Notes: generated by a model not told the origin, from the letters alone. Shown: positions 17,502 to 26,361, counted from the stretch's first letter. The stretch: 51,567 nucleotides of DNA from GCA-2687025 sp964473525 (GCA_964473525.1 CAYYPK010000043.1:1-51567); one strand, 5' to 3'. Numbers and translations are program-made.

Positions 17502-19043
17502 GTGGGCGCCGAGCCAGTCCATATGGCGCGCGGGAGCACGGAGCTGTTCGTCGACGACGCCCTCATCGCGTCCACGCAGGGGGTAACGCGGACGTTGCAT
17601 CCGGGCGTGAAGCTGCCCTCGCCCGTCCTGGCCCCGGACGAAGACAAGCCCTGGGAACACGGCGGCCTCGACCAGTCCAGGCGCGTCCATCTGTATGGCA
17701 CGGTCATGTGCGACGACGCCGTCGCCAAGTATCGGATGTGGTACATGTGCCGCATGGGGCCGCGCTCGCAGGACCAGGCGCACCACGTCCCGGGTCTTTA
17801 CATCCCTCGCTCCGACCGCAACCCGTCGACCCATCTGGGCGCTGAGCGCGACGCGTACGGCCGCAAGTTCCTCGAGAACGACCGCGGCGACCTGACGTGC
17901 TACGCCGAAAGCGACGACGGGCTCACGTGGACAAAGCCGAATCTGGGCATCTTCGAGTTCGATGGGAGCCGTGACAACAACATCGTCTGGGACCTGCACG
18001 GGGCGAGCGTCTTTCGCGACGACGAGGCCGACCCCGAGAAGCGTTACCAGGCCATCGGGTTCTGCCGTCGCTATCGGAACGTGTTTCTGTTGACGTCGCC
18101 CGACGGCCTCCGGTGGAGCGACGCGGATTACCTTGAGCCCGTCGTGGACCGCGACAATGAGGGATCCTTTAATGTCGCCTTTGACGAGCGGGAGAACGTC
18201 TATCGTGCGTATGCGCACGCACGCGACGGGAGAGCCGATGCCAGGCGCATGGTGTGGTATGCCGAGAGTCCGGCTCTCACCGGCCCATGGCTCCCGCTCC
18301 GCCGGATGCTAGCCGCCGGCCCGCGCGACGACGCCCGAGGGGCCGAAGAGTACGGCGCGATGAGGGCAGAGATCCACAACATGTCTGGGTTCCGCTACGG
18401 CAATGTCCACATCGGCATCGCAGGCCTCCTTTACGTCACCGGTGACGGCGACCCGGCGGACCAGATGCCGGTCGACGGCCCCATCGACGGTCTCCTGATA
18501 TCGAGCCGCGACGGCGTCGAGTGGGACTACCCGTGTGGAGGCGACAGGCCGATCCTGCCCCGCGGCGCCCCAGGGTCGTTCGACGGCGGCATGATCATGG
18601 GCGCCGCTACGCGCCCGATCATAGAAGGCGACCACATCCACTGGTACTACACCGGCGCCTCCCACACGCACGGGCGGCCGCTGCGCGAGAGGCACAAGGC
18701 CATTGGACGAGCGACGTGGCGGCTGGACGGCTTCGTCTCACTGGACGCGGGCGAAGCGGAGGGCGTGGTGAGCACTGTCCCGCTGCGGTTCGACGACGCC
18801 GACCTCGAAGTCAACGCGGACGCCAGCGCGGGTTGGTTGCGGGTGGAGGCGCTGGCCCCGGCCGGCCAGCCGCTCCCCGGTTTCACGCGCGCCGACTGCG
18901 TTCCCCTGACGTGTGACGCCATCCGCCATCGTGTCCGCTGGGGCGGCCGACGCCTTGCGGACGCGCCACAGCCCGTGCGTCTTCGATTCGTCCTGGCGAA
19001 CGCGGAGCTGTACGCATACCGGGGCGCCAGCGCGCCTGCCTAG
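17502..19043 (+). CDS. GH32/GH43-like five-bladed propeller protein
   Basis: A protein of 513 residues, with no signal peptide, resembling the glycosyl hydrolase 32/43-like propeller proteins common in Planctomycetota and Poribacteria. Features include ELFVDDALIAS at the N-terminus, blade motifs KYRMWYMC, CYAESDDGLTWTKPNLG, SPDGLRWSDADY, ISSRDGVEWDYP and IHWYYTGASHTHG, and a C-terminal beta-sandwich (WRLDGFVSLDAGEAEG...). These SxDGxxW repeats mimic sialidase/GH43 blades. I cannot identify the catalytic acid triad, so hydrolase activity is unproven. The start is GTG, set by GGGAGGTACGTCA. It leads an operon with an SDR (71 bp) and a cupin (25 bp), suggesting processing of a sugar-derived compound. 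Confidence 0.8.
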   Translation: MGAEPVHMARGSTELFVDDALIASTQGVTRTLHPGVKLPSPVLAPDEDKPWEHGGLDQSRRVHLYGTVMCDDAVAKYRMWYMCRMGPRSQDQAHHVPGLYIPRSDRNPSTHLGAERDAYGRKFLENDRGDLTCYAESDDGLTWTKPNLGIFEFDGSRDNNIVWDLHGASVFRDDEADPEKRYQAIGFCRRYRNVFLLTSPDGLRWSDADYLEPVVDRDNEGSFNVAFDERENVYRAYAHARDGRADARRMVWYAESPALTGPWLPLRRMLAAGPRDDARGAEEYGAMRAEIHNMSGFRYGNVHIGIAGLLYVTGDGDPADQMPVDGPIDGLLISSRDGVEWDYPCGGDRPILPRGAPGSFDGGMIMGAATRPIIEGDHIHWYYTGASHTHGRPLRERHKAIGRATWRLDGFVSLDAGEAEGVVSTVPLRFDDADLEVNADASAGWLRVEALAPAGQPLPGFTRADCVPLTCDAIRHRVRWGGRRLADAPQPVRLRFVLANAELYAYRGASAPA

Positions 19044-19114
19044 GACACTCGACCGGGCGGTGTTGTGCGGCCAACCGCGGCGATCCTATGCTGCCGGGTG
19101 AGTAGGAGGAGGAC

Positions 19115-19894
19115 GTGCGCGTAGACTTGGATGGGAAACTCGCCGTCGTTACGGGAGGCGCGCGTGGCATTGGGCGCGCCATCGCGGAGGCGCTCTCGGC
19201 GAACGGGGCGCGCGTAATCATCGTGGATATCGACGCCGAGGGGGCCGACGCCACGGCGGCGGCCATCCGCAGTGCGACGGGCGATTGCGTTGCCCACGAA
19301 GGCGACGTCTCCTCGGTCGATCAGATGGCGGCGCTGGCCGCGGAGATCGGCCCGCTAGACATCCTCGTAAACAACGCCGGCATCAACACGCACAGCGACC
19401 GCGTCCCAATACACGAGTACTCGGTAGAAGACTGGCGCCGGATCGTGCAGGTCGACCTCGACGGCGTCTTCGCGGTCAGCCGCGCGTTCGTTCCCGGCAT
19501 GCTCGGGGCCGGCGGACGGATAGTGAACATCAGTTCCATAGCCGGTATCGTGCCTCTGAGACTTCAGAGCGCGTTCGTGGCAGCGAAGGCAGGCGTCATC
19601 AACCTCACGAAGTCGATGGCTTTGGAGCTGGGGCCGCAGGGCGTCCTGGTGAACGCCGTAGCGCCGGGGTCGACCCTAACGGACGGTACGCGAGCGTTGT
19701 TCTACGGCGAGGGAGGCGCGTACACCGAGGACGCGGAGTCGCTCCTGTCCCACATCCCACTGAGGCGGCCTGGAACCGTCGAGGAGGTGGCGCACGCCGT
19801 GCTCTTCCTCGTGGCGCCCGAGTCGAGCTACATCAACGGCGCCGTGCTTACCGTGGATGGCGGATGGACGGCTGGATACACACGCGACTGGTGA
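19115..19894 (+). CDS. SDR-family protein with catalytic Tyr replaced by Phe
   Basis: A protein of 259 residues with an otherwise complete SDR fold: VVTGGARGIGRA cofactor loop, acidic VDIDAEG after the second strand (NAD preference), LVNNAGINTH, NISSIAG with the catalytic Ser, then AFVAAKAG where classical members have Tyr-x3-Lys. The codon is TTC, a clean Phe. The C-terminal LTVDGGW is normal. Loss of the Tyr proton donor should weaken ordinary carbonyl reduction, so it may be a modified enzyme, a partner subunit or a binding protein. The GTG start follows an AGGAGGAGGAC site. It sits between the GH32/43-like and cupin genes and probably shares their transcript. Confidence 0.85.
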   Translation: MRVDLDGKLAVVTGGARGIGRAIAEALSANGARVIIVDIDAEGADATAAAIRSATGDCVAHEGDVSSVDQMAALAAEIGPLDILVNNAGINTHSDRVPIHEYSVEDWRRIVQVDLDGVFAVSRAFVPGMLGAGGRIVNISSIAGIVPLRLQSAFVAAKAGVINLTKSMALELGPQGVLVNAVAPGSTLTDGTRALFYGEGGAYTEDAESLLSHIPLRRPGTVEEVAHAVLFLVAPESSYINGAVLTVDGGWTAGYTRDW

Positions 19895-19919
19895 CCCTGA
19901 GACGCACGCAGGAGGACAC

Positions 19920-20336
19920 ATGGCTAAGATAACGACGTTTAAGGGCTACGAAGGCGAGCCTCCAGTGCCGAGGCCAGCGACGCCACCCGACGCCAACGTC
20001 GTCACCGCGCAAGACGGCGTGCCAGTGCGGTATCCGGGTTGCGACGGGATCGGCGTGCGGGTCGTCCACCCGGCGAATCCCCAAGCTCCCGCCGAGAACC
20101 TGGGTCTCGTGATGTTCTATGTGCCGCCTCACGTCGTCCTCGAGCCTGGGAGCCACCACACGGAGGAGTGCTACGTCATCATACGGGGCAGCGGCACGAT
20201 GACGCTGAACGGCGAGAAGAGAGACGTCAGCGCCGGCACGTTCGTACATTTGCCGCCGTGGTGCGAGCACGGCATCGAGAACACGGGCGACGTGACCCTC
20301 GAGGTTCTTATCTGCACGTCACCACCTAACCCCTAA
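19920..20336 (+). CDS. Cupin-domain protein
   Basis: A small single-domain cupin of 138 residues. The first conserved motif is PGSHHTEECYVIIRGSGTMTLNG, giving His-His and Glu metal ligands; the second is VHLPPWCEHGIENTG with the final His. The fold and motif spacing match cupin_2 proteins, which bind a divalent metal and act as sugar isomerases, dioxygenases or binding proteins. The ATG at 19920 has AGGAGGACAC directly upstream; a longer reading frame into the SDR gene is rejected. It is the last gene of the GH32/43-like - SDR - cupin operon. A perfect 14-bp inverted repeat lies about 175 bp after its stop. Confidence 0.85.
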   Translation: MAKITTFKGYEGEPPVPRPATPPDANVVTAQDGVPVRYPGCDGIGVRVVHPANPQAPAENLGLVMFYVPPHVVLEPGSHHTEECYVIIRGSGTMTLNGEKRDVSAGTFVHLPPWCEHGIENTGDVTLEVLICTSPPNP

Positions 20337-20510
20337 TCGGGCGGCGGAGCCCGCAGCCGGTGGCCCTGGTGGCTTACCACACAGCTATTGCCGGCCGTCA
20401 GTCCCCAACCTGACCCTAACGTGCCCCAGTCTGCACGCCCTACAAGGGCACGGTACACGCGCCTCGTTAGTCCCACTCTAACACCAACACGTTCGCTGTG
20501 GTACGCAATG

Positions 20511-20548
20511 CGAGGCGGCCCCAACCAATGCGTCTTGGGGCCGCCTCG
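20511..20548. terminator. Perfect 14-bp inverted repeat between convergent genes
   Basis: CGAGGCGGCCCCAA (20511-20524) and TTGGGGCCGCCTCG (20535-20548) pair perfectly around a 10-nt loop. It sits between the ends of the cupin gene and the convergent LpxR-like gene, 28 bp before the latter's stop. The A/T at the loop end and the very stable stem suggest a bidirectional terminator, though no strong T tract follows on either side. Confidence 0.6.
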
Positions 20549-20576
20549 ACTGGGAATCTATATGCGCGCGATGGCG

Positions 20577-21836
20577 CTAGAAGCTCCACATCACCGTATG
20601 GGCGCCAAACCACGGCGGCTTGCGGTCGTGGTGTGCACCTGGATCGTGGACGCCAAACTCGGAGCTTCTGTCGACAGCGCGATATGCGTAGGTGAGCCGC
20701 TTATAGCTTACAGCTCCTCCAATGCGAATGTCGCGCACAGCAAACTTCGTGTAGATCAGCGACCTTTCGCCAGCGATCCTGATCGTATTGCCATCGATGA
20801 ACACGTTATGGCCGACCAACCGGCCCTCAGCGCCGAGAAACACATACGCCTTGATGAGCGGCAGCTTCCGGCTGCCCTCGTCTGCGCACTGCTTACTAGG
20901 GGTGCGATCCAAGAACTCGTTCGGGAGGTTGAAGCCAACTCGGACCTCCGTCCCCAGGTTGAGGTTGCTGTAGATGTTCCCTATCGCCGCGCCACCGTAG
21001 ATGTCTAGCTGCGCGTCGAATCTGCCCAGGCGGTCTTGCGTGGGGTCACCCACGCGGTACATGGCTTGCGGACGCACCACGATCCCATAGTTCTCGTCGA
21101 TCTGATGCCCCCAACCGAGCGGCGTAGTCGCGTCAACGAGGCTATGGACCACAGTCTGTGTGGCCGCGGCTCCTGACCACTTACCAGTTACACCAGCCTC
21201 AAGCCCAAGAGCAAGCATCCATTTGCGCTCGTGATGGATCGCTTGGAAGACACCCCCGAGGTAGGACCACCCTCCGTACGGCCGATCCGTAGCGTTGAAC
21301 TCTGTCGCTTCCAAGTCGGTTGGGGTGTACATGTTCTGGCCAATGGCGTACCCGTTTCGATAGCTGTATCCGCGCCTGTTCGTGTCGGTGTGCGTGTGCG
21401 CGTGCGCGTGCGCGTGCGTGCCGGTGTCTTTATCCGAGTGCGAGTGTGAGTGCGAGTGCGAGTGTGTGTCCGTGTCCGTATGCGTGCCCGCGTCTGTGTG
21501 CGAGTGCGTGTCGGCCTTCGTGTGCGTGTGCGTATGCGTGCCTGTGTCCGTGCCCGTGCCCGCGGCGTCCCTGCTGGCCAGGCCGAGCCAGCGAAGCCAG
21601 ATTGGCGGCCCTTCTGTATCCCTCAGATATTCGATGCGCACGCCGTTTGTATATCCATCGTCCGATGGATTGAACGCACGTTGCGGCCAAAACAGCGGCC
21701 TCTTCCACGAGTCATTCTCCCACAGGACGTAGAAGTCATGGGAGCGTTGCGGTCGAGATGCATCTTGGGCGGAGGCCGTTGGCATTGCGTGCGCGAATAG
21801 AACAGTAACTATAAGACTGGTAAGCACCTGGCGCAT
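20577..21836 (-). CDS. LpxR-like lipid A deacylase family protein (DUF2219) with His-rich insert
   Basis: A predicted outer-membrane beta-barrel of 419 residues with a signal peptide (1 to ~23, ending ASA-QD). The LpxR/DUF2219 signature is present: LWENDSW (Asn41-Asp42 at the catalytic Asn-Asp position), DDGYTNGVRIEY, GYAIGQNMYTP and DRPYGGWSYLG. LpxR removes the 3'-acyloxyacyl group of lipid A in a Ca2+-dependent reaction at the outer surface. Residues ~92-153 form a low-complexity loop made of Thr-His, Ser-His, Asp-Thr and Ala-His dipeptides with 16 His, absent from usual members and placed where an external loop is expected. ATG 21836 has GGGAGGTCGCGCG upstream. A dyad lies 46-79 bp before the start. 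Activity is plausible but untested. Confidence 0.8.
   Translation of the reverse strand: MRQVLTSLIVTVLFAHAMPTASAQDASRPQRSHDFYVLWENDSWKRPLFWPQRAFNPSDDGYTNGVRIEYLRDTEGPPIWLRWLGLASRDAAGTGTDTGTHTHTHTKADTHSHTDAGTHTDTDTHSHSHSHSHSDKDTGTHAHAHAHTHTDTNRRGYSYRNGYAIGQNMYTPTDLEATEFNATDRPYGGWSYLGGVFQAIHHERKWMLALGLEAGVTGKWSGAAATQTVVHSLVDATTPLGWGHQIDENYGIVVRPQAMYRVGDPTQDRLGRFDAQLDIYGGAAIGNIYSNLNLGTEVRVGFNLPNEFLDRTPSKQCADEGSRKLPLIKAYVFLGAEGRLVGHNVFIDGNTIRIAGERSLIYTKFAVRDIRIGGAVSYKRLTYAYRAVDRSSEFGVHDPGAHHDRKPPWFGAHTVMWSF
21378..21563 (-). repeat. Degenerate GTGYGN-type hexanucleotide repeat coding His/Thr/Ser dipeptides
   Basis: On the plus strand the tract reads as runs of GTGCGT, GTGCGA, GTGTCC and close variants. 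In the lpxR-like frame these code for Thr-His, Ser-His, Ala-His, Asp-Thr and Gly-Thr pairs. Slippage by whole units keeps the frame, so length variation between strains is expected. Confidence 0.75.
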
Positions 21837-21881
21837 CGCGCGACCTCCCTGTAGGACACCTTGGCAAGCACTGACGGCAGC

Positions 21882-21915
21882 GTACCACTGTAAGGTTGCC
21901 ACTACAATGTGGTAC
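21882..21915. promoter_or_regulatory. Dyad upstream of the LpxR-like gene
   Basis: GTACCACTGTA (21882-21892) and TACA-AT-GTGGTAC (21903-21915) form an interrupted inverted repeat with a 10-nt spacer. It begins 46 bp upstream of the chosen start. It could be an operator or a 5' UTR stem. No matching second copy was found nearby, and no regulator gene is adjacent. Confidence 0.4.
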
Positions 21916-21975
21916 ATACCCGTGCAGTGAGAGGATGTCTCAATCAGCGATGCCGGCAAGCCGTGGGCCGGTTTC

Positions 21976-23901
21976 TTAGTGCCAGAACACGTAGATGCGC
22001 CGACCGTAGAACAGCCCGGCGATGTTCAGGAGGGCGCCCATCGTGAAGTCGCCGAGGATGAGACCGTAGAAGAAGAACGACGCGCGCCGGTACCCGCGTA
22101 TGCCAGCGTGGTTCAGGATAGTCGCCTTCGCCGCCCACCCCATGAAGATGGGGAACCACGCCCACTCCGTGGTCCAGTTCATCGCCATGGAGTAGCCCAG
22201 CGGGTGCAGCTTCCACCAGAGGAATCGCGTGCGCATGAACATCAGAAGCAGCGTGAACGCGGACGCTCCGGTCATCATGGCGATGTCCGGCCAGTCGGGG
22301 TTGGGGTCGATGCGGTACAGCCATCCTTGCGCGATGGAGTACGCCTCCCAGCCAAAGCCGCCGGACGTGCCGCGTCGGTAGCAGACATCCAGATACGCCC
22401 AAAACGCCATGGGGGCGGCGACCACGGCGGAGCCCAGCATGACGGCGACCAGTTTGCCCTCCCTTGACATGCCGGAGCGGCGGGCCAGCTTCATCGACTC
22501 GAGCATGTGCGGCATGGGATGGCTGCGGAACGCGCGCATCACGCCCTGCACCAGGGCGAACAGGGCGAGGTTGTCCTTGCCGACGCGCCCCGTACCCAGC
22601 ACGTCCACCACGAGGTGCGTTGGGCGATAGAGCGTCAGGGCCGGCGGCCCGACCTCGGCGCGTATCCGCGTGCCCCACAGGGCGAACGCGAGGTATGCGC
22701 CGAACACGAGAGCCATCATGCCCAGACTGCCGCCCGCGCGTACCCAGAACGCGACTATGCCAACGAAGCCGACGACGCCACCCCAGAACGCGTACCGATA
22801 GGCAAGCGGCTCGTCGCCGTCATCCGCAGCCGCGCCGAACCCCGCGCGCACGACATCGCGCAGATGCCCGCGCGCGGTGAACAGAGCGAACACCAGCAGC
22901 GTGAGGAAGGCGCCCACGGGCTGCGTGCTGGAGTAGGACGTGTCGATGAAGCGTTCCCATCCCATGCCGGCGCTGACGATCCGCTCGACCTTCCACACGA
23001 GGTAGAACACCCAGATCGACAGCGACAGGTCCACGGGCATCACGAACCCCAGGCCGACGATGAACGGGAAGAAGCAGAGCGGCGTCCATCCCATGCCGCT
23101 CCAGGGCTTCTCCGTGAACAGACGCCCCAGGTTAATCGTTCGGATGGGTATCAGCGGGACGGCTGGGACGAAGTGGTGGACCCCGTTGACGAGGTCCACG
23201 CCTGCGCCGAGGGCGAAGCCCATCCAAAGAAGCCGGTTGGTGAAGAACGTGGACGACCCGCCGTCCACGGTCATCTCGTGGGGCATCTCTACGATGGGGT
23301 AAGAGAGGCGCTCGCGCTCGGTCCACTGGCGACGGATGACGGCGCACATGCAGAGCGTCGTGAAGACGATGAGGACAAGGAGCAGTGACCACCACAGGAC
23401 GGGTCGCAGCCAGGGCAGAAGGTTCGCCGGGTCGTAGGGGTTCGAGTCGCCGTCGAACAGGTTGCGCAACGCCCCGTCGTCACGCACTATGAGCCAGTGC
23501 GGAAGGCGGTCACCGAAAAGCACCCGCCAGTCGTTCTCGGGGGTGGCGTAGCGATGCCCGTAGGCGAGGACGGGCGCCAGCACCTGCGTGACGTCGTGTC
23601 CCGCGAGTGTCGTGGCGATGCACAGCATGGCGTAGATCGTGACGAACTCAGGCTGCGTGTACGCCGCGGCCGGCGCGAAGCGCTTTAGCACGCGGTTGAG
23701 AGCCGTCAGGATGAGCAGGACGAAGACGACGTTATACAGCAGGGAGATCGTGCCGGGAGGGCCGCTCCACTCGAGACCTCGCTGCATCGCGAAGTACGCG
23801 TTCGGCGGCATGAGGAGCAGGCCGGTGAGAACCGCGCGCCACGTGACGCAGTGGCCACGGCGCCGCGCGGAGCTCTTCGTGCCAACGGGAACGCGCGCCA
23901 T
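21976..23901 (-). CDS. DUF6785/DUF6784-type polytopic membrane protein (paralogue A)
   Basis: A protein of 641 residues with about a dozen hydrophobic segments. Landmarks shared with the second copy at 41.1 kb are PNAYF near the first helix, YATPENDW, RRQWTERERLSYPIVEMP, PFIVGLGFVMPVDLSLS, FWAYLDVCYRRG and RTRFLWWKLHPLGY. These are features of an uncharacterised family common in Planctomycetota, Armatimonadota and Poribacteria. The WTE-x-E-x-L-x-YP segment recalls oligopeptide-transporter-like proteins, but I cannot establish homology, so transport is a hypothesis. It is transcribed away from a secreted-protein gene whose start is 97 bp off; that gap probably carries both promoters. No coupled ATPase or binding protein is visible. 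Confidence 0.8.
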   Translation of the reverse strand: MARVPVGTKSSARRRGHCVTWRAVLTGLLLMPPNAYFAMQRGLEWSGPPGTISLLYNVVFVLLILTALNRVLKRFAPAAAYTQPEFVTIYAMLCIATTLAGHDVTQVLAPVLAYGHRYATPENDWRVLFGDRLPHWLIVRDDGALRNLFDGDSNPYDPANLLPWLRPVLWWSLLLVLIVFTTLCMCAVIRRQWTERERLSYPIVEMPHEMTVDGGSSTFFTNRLLWMGFALGAGVDLVNGVHHFVPAVPLIPIRTINLGRLFTEKPWSGMGWTPLCFFPFIVGLGFVMPVDLSLSIWVFYLVWKVERIVSAGMGWERFIDTSYSSTQPVGAFLTLLVFALFTARGHLRDVVRAGFGAAADDGDEPLAYRYAFWGGVVGFVGIVAFWVRAGGSLGMMALVFGAYLAFALWGTRIRAEVGPPALTLYRPTHLVVDVLGTGRVGKDNLALFALVQGVMRAFRSHPMPHMLESMKLARRSGMSREGKLVAVMLGSAVVAAPMAFWAYLDVCYRRGTSGGFGWEAYSIAQGWLYRIDPNPDWPDIAMMTGASAFTLLLMFMRTRFLWWKLHPLGYSMAMNWTTEWAWFPIFMGWAAKATILNHAGIRGYRRASFFFYGLILGDFTMGALLNIAGLFYGRRIYVFWH

Positions 23902-23998
23902 GGCTCGTGTCTACCCTCCTCCTCGCAACGCCGACCGTCAGACGCATTAGAGCAGGGATTCCGCCCATGACCAACCCACCCACCGTCGCGCGCCCGGC

Positions 23999-25474
23999 AT
24001 GCTAAGCCGAGTCTTCGTTACGGCCGTGACGGTTGCCCTGCTGATCGGCGCGCCCGTTCGCGCGTGGGCGGCGCCGTGGGCAGGTCGGCTACAGGCACAG
24101 GGCATCGTGGGCGGCGTGGCGACAGCCGCGCTGGACATGACCTTCGGTGTCGCGGACGGCGCGACCGACGGATTCGACCGCGGCGTCGACGCCCTGGCCC
24201 CGCCAGACGCGCCGCTTCCCTTCGGGAGCAAGCCCCCAGCGCCGTACTTCCTGAACACCCTGGAGCCGCGGTCCTGGCTACAGCGCCTGATCGCCGACAC
24301 GCGCGGCGAACCGGCTGCGGCGTCGGACGAGATCGCCTGGACACTCGTGATCCCCGCCAGCGACGGGTTCCCGCCGGATGTCCTCGACTGGTCGATGACG
24401 TGGGACGTTGCCGAAGCAGACGCCGCGTGGGCAGAGCTGCGCATGACGGACAACGCTGGCGGCGCCGACATCGACGCCGACATCGACATGCGGGCCACGA
24501 CGACGATTCCCATCGCGCTCGGGACGACGACCACCTACACGATCCGCGCGCTTCCCTCGGCTCCACCGATCGTCGCCCCGAGTGTCGCTGACGCCGGCGT
24601 CGGTATCACGGTCCATGCGCTTGTCTATGGGTCGCCGGAGCGCATAGTCCGCGCCCTTCTGTCATATGCCCGCCCGGGCGAGACGAACTGGGCGTCCGCC
24701 TCCTTCACGCACGTAGCCGGCGACGTGTGGTCCGCGAGCATCCCGCCGTGGCGGGTGACGACCGCAGGGGTCATGTGGCGCACGATCATCGAGGATGTAG
24801 ACACCGGCGTGCACAGGACGCACAGTCGGTCTGACCCCGGGTACATCTCCGCTTCGGGCAGCGCATCGCTGGTGCTCAGACCAACGCCTGGGCCAGACCC
24901 CATCTGGAACGTCGTCGCGCCGACGCTGTGGCCGGACATCGACTCCGTCGGCGCCACGCTAGACGGTCCGAGCGGGGGATTCCTCGCGGGCTGGTTCGCG
25001 TGGCGATGGAACGCGGATGAGCAGAGGTGGGAGGTCGCGGAAGCGCTCGGAGACGGCGCCCCGGTCGCCACGGATCGGTTCTCCCCTGGCGTGCCGTGGT
25101 TCGTAGCCGTCGTAGGCGACACCAACCAGACGCGGCAGACGGTCGGAGGCACGGTGGACGCGACCCGCGCGTTCGCGCTGCCTCTGAGGGCGGGATGGAA
25201 CCTGCTGGCGAACCCGTTCCCGTTTGCCGTGGCGTGGAGTGACGAGGGCGTTGCCGTAGAGGCGGGTGGGAGCGTTCTGTCGCTGTCGGACGCGGTGGAC
25301 GCCGGGATCACCGACGGGCGACTGGTCTACCTGGACACCGACTCTCAGGCCTATGTGACACGGGACGAGAACGAGTTGGCGCCTTACGCCATGCCCCCTG
25401 GGCGGGGGTGGTGGCTCCACGTGGACGCCGACCTCGCTGCCCTGCTGATCTCGCCCTCGCCTGCGACTGAGTAG
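23999..25474 (+). CDS. Secreted protein of unknown function
   Basis: A protein of 491 residues with a clear signal peptide (VFVTAVTVALLIGAPVRAWA, cleavage near residue 24). The mature part is Gly/Ala/Asp-rich and predicted beta-rich. It has a central segment like an immunoglobulin or fibronectin fold (ERIVRALLSYARPGETNWASASFT...GDVWSASIPPW). The C-terminal module contains FALPLRAGWNLLANPFPFAVAW and YAMPPGRGWWLHVDAD. That 'gives GWNL-(L/V)-(A/S)-NPFP' pattern is typical of the terminal domains of many large secreted proteins in uncultured phyla, where values pass through a 'maximum height' beta-sandwich. No enzymatic motif is visible. It is divergent from a DUF6785-type gene. Surface display or substrate binding is the most I can suggest. 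Confidence 0.7.
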   Translation: MLSRVFVTAVTVALLIGAPVRAWAAPWAGRLQAQGIVGGVATAALDMTFGVADGATDGFDRGVDALAPPDAPLPFGSKPPAPYFLNTLEPRSWLQRLIADTRGEPAAASDEIAWTLVIPASDGFPPDVLDWSMTWDVAEADAAWAELRMTDNAGGADIDADIDMRATTTIPIALGTTTTYTIRALPSAPPIVAPSVADAGVGITVHALVYGSPERIVRALLSYARPGETNWASASFTHVAGDVWSASIPPWRVTTAGVMWRTIIEDVDTGVHRTHSRSDPGYISASGSASLVLRPTPGPDPIWNVVAPTLWPDIDSVGATLDGPSGGFLAGWFAWRWNADEQRWEVAEALGDGAPVATDRFSPGVPWFVAVVGDTNQTRQTVGGTVDATRAFALPLRAGWNLLANPFPFAVAWSDEGVAVEAGGSVLSLSDAVDAGITDGRLVYLDTDSQAYVTRDENELAPYAMPPGRGWWLHVDADLAALLISPSPATE

Positions 25475-25551
25475 CGGCGGGACGACGAACGTCCGCCACG
25501 CAGCGTTCCCGGTGCGCCCCGCAGCCGGCTGTCAGCATCGTTCGCCCTGTG

Positions 25552-25758
25552 TCAGGCGGCGCCAGACACTTCGCGGTCTGCATCGGCTTCGCGTGCGTCC
25601 GTCGCGGGCGGCTGTACCTCGAAGCCGGCATGGCGCAGCTCCGCCGCGAGCGCCGTGCCATGGAACGCCCGCCGCTCGCTCTCGGTCATCGCCTCCTGGT
25701 ACCAACGCGCGAGTCCAGCCGCGATAGCCTTGGTGTCGTCCGTGCCGTTGACGTCCAT
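25552..25758 (-). CDS. Small hypothetical protein
   Basis: A 68-residue soluble protein with an amphipathic helical N-terminal half (DDTKAIAAGLARWYQEAM, then ESERRAFHGTALAAELRHAG) and a disordered acidic tail. I do not recognise it. ATG 25758 has TTGGGTGG eight bases upstream; a GTG at 25770 is a weaker choice. The sequence is protein-like and not antisense to another gene, which supports it being real. Its stop is 77 bp from the end of the convergent secreted-protein gene. Confidence 0.5.
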   Translation of the reverse strand: MDVNGTDDTKAIAAGLARWYQEAMTESERRAFHGTALAAELRHAGFEVQPPATDAREADADREVSGAA

Positions 25759-25946
25759 CGATAGAACCACCCAATGTGTTGCCGACGATGTGCTGACCGT
25801 GAAATGGGGCGTTGCGTCCGGCTGTCAACCGAGAATCCACAAGAACTTGTGGGGGCGCGGCTGATAGTACCCAATTACTATATCCGGGTCTCGCGATCCA
25901 TGGCGATCGGCTTACACTGCGCAGGCATCCGTGAACGGAGGACGAC

Positions 25947-26265
25947 GTGTATCTCGGGCTCACCATCGGGATAGTGTTCGCTATCTTCTTCACTCTCTTC
26001 GGCGTCCTCGGAGCGGCGGTCTACGTCCTGACACGTCGGCTGGGGCGTCAGCCGGGAGTGACGTTGGCGGCAACGCACGGCGAAGTGACGGACATACGCG
26101 AGCGACTCGACATGCTGGCGCCCGATGTCCGCGCGCTGCGCGCGGACGTCGGGCGGCTTGGACGCAACTCGATGCCGCTGGGCGACGAGGACGCGCCAGA
26201 GGGCGGGTCCGGCCCGCGCCGCGGAGGACGCCACATCGCCCAGCCCCGACGAACCGCAGCCGTAG
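25947..26265 (+). CDS. Small membrane-anchored coiled-coil protein, probably frameshifted near its end
   Basis: An N-terminal transmembrane helix (LTIGIVFAIFFTLFGVLGAAVYVL) is followed by a short coiled coil (THGEVTDIRERLDMLAPDVRALRADVGRL). The GTG start follows a strong CGGAGGACGAC site. The uninterrupted frame would run on to 26543 and overlap the next gene by 182 bp with low-quality Arg/Pro-rich sequence. Shifting by +1 near 26210 instead gives a GC3-typical tail (ARAAEDATSPSPDEPQP) that stops at TAG 26263-26265, so I take that as the true end. A one-base indel or sequencing error is likely. It resembles the next gene in plan (helix, then coiled coil), suggesting an old tandem duplication. 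Function unknown. Confidence 0.5.
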
Positions 26266-26361
26266 CGGGCGGCCCGCCGGCACGGGGCCGCCGTGCGGCG
26301 CCATTCCCAGCCTGGGGGCAGCGGCCTATACTACGCGCGTCCACGCGAAGCAGGGAGACAC

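Noticed and set aside
21382..21800. Plus-strand Cys/Val/Arg-rich ORFs over the hexanucleotide tract, and the tract as a CRISPR or satellite
   Set aside because: The tract has no spacer structure and is in frame inside the LpxR-like gene; the opposite frames are by-products of the GTG repeat.
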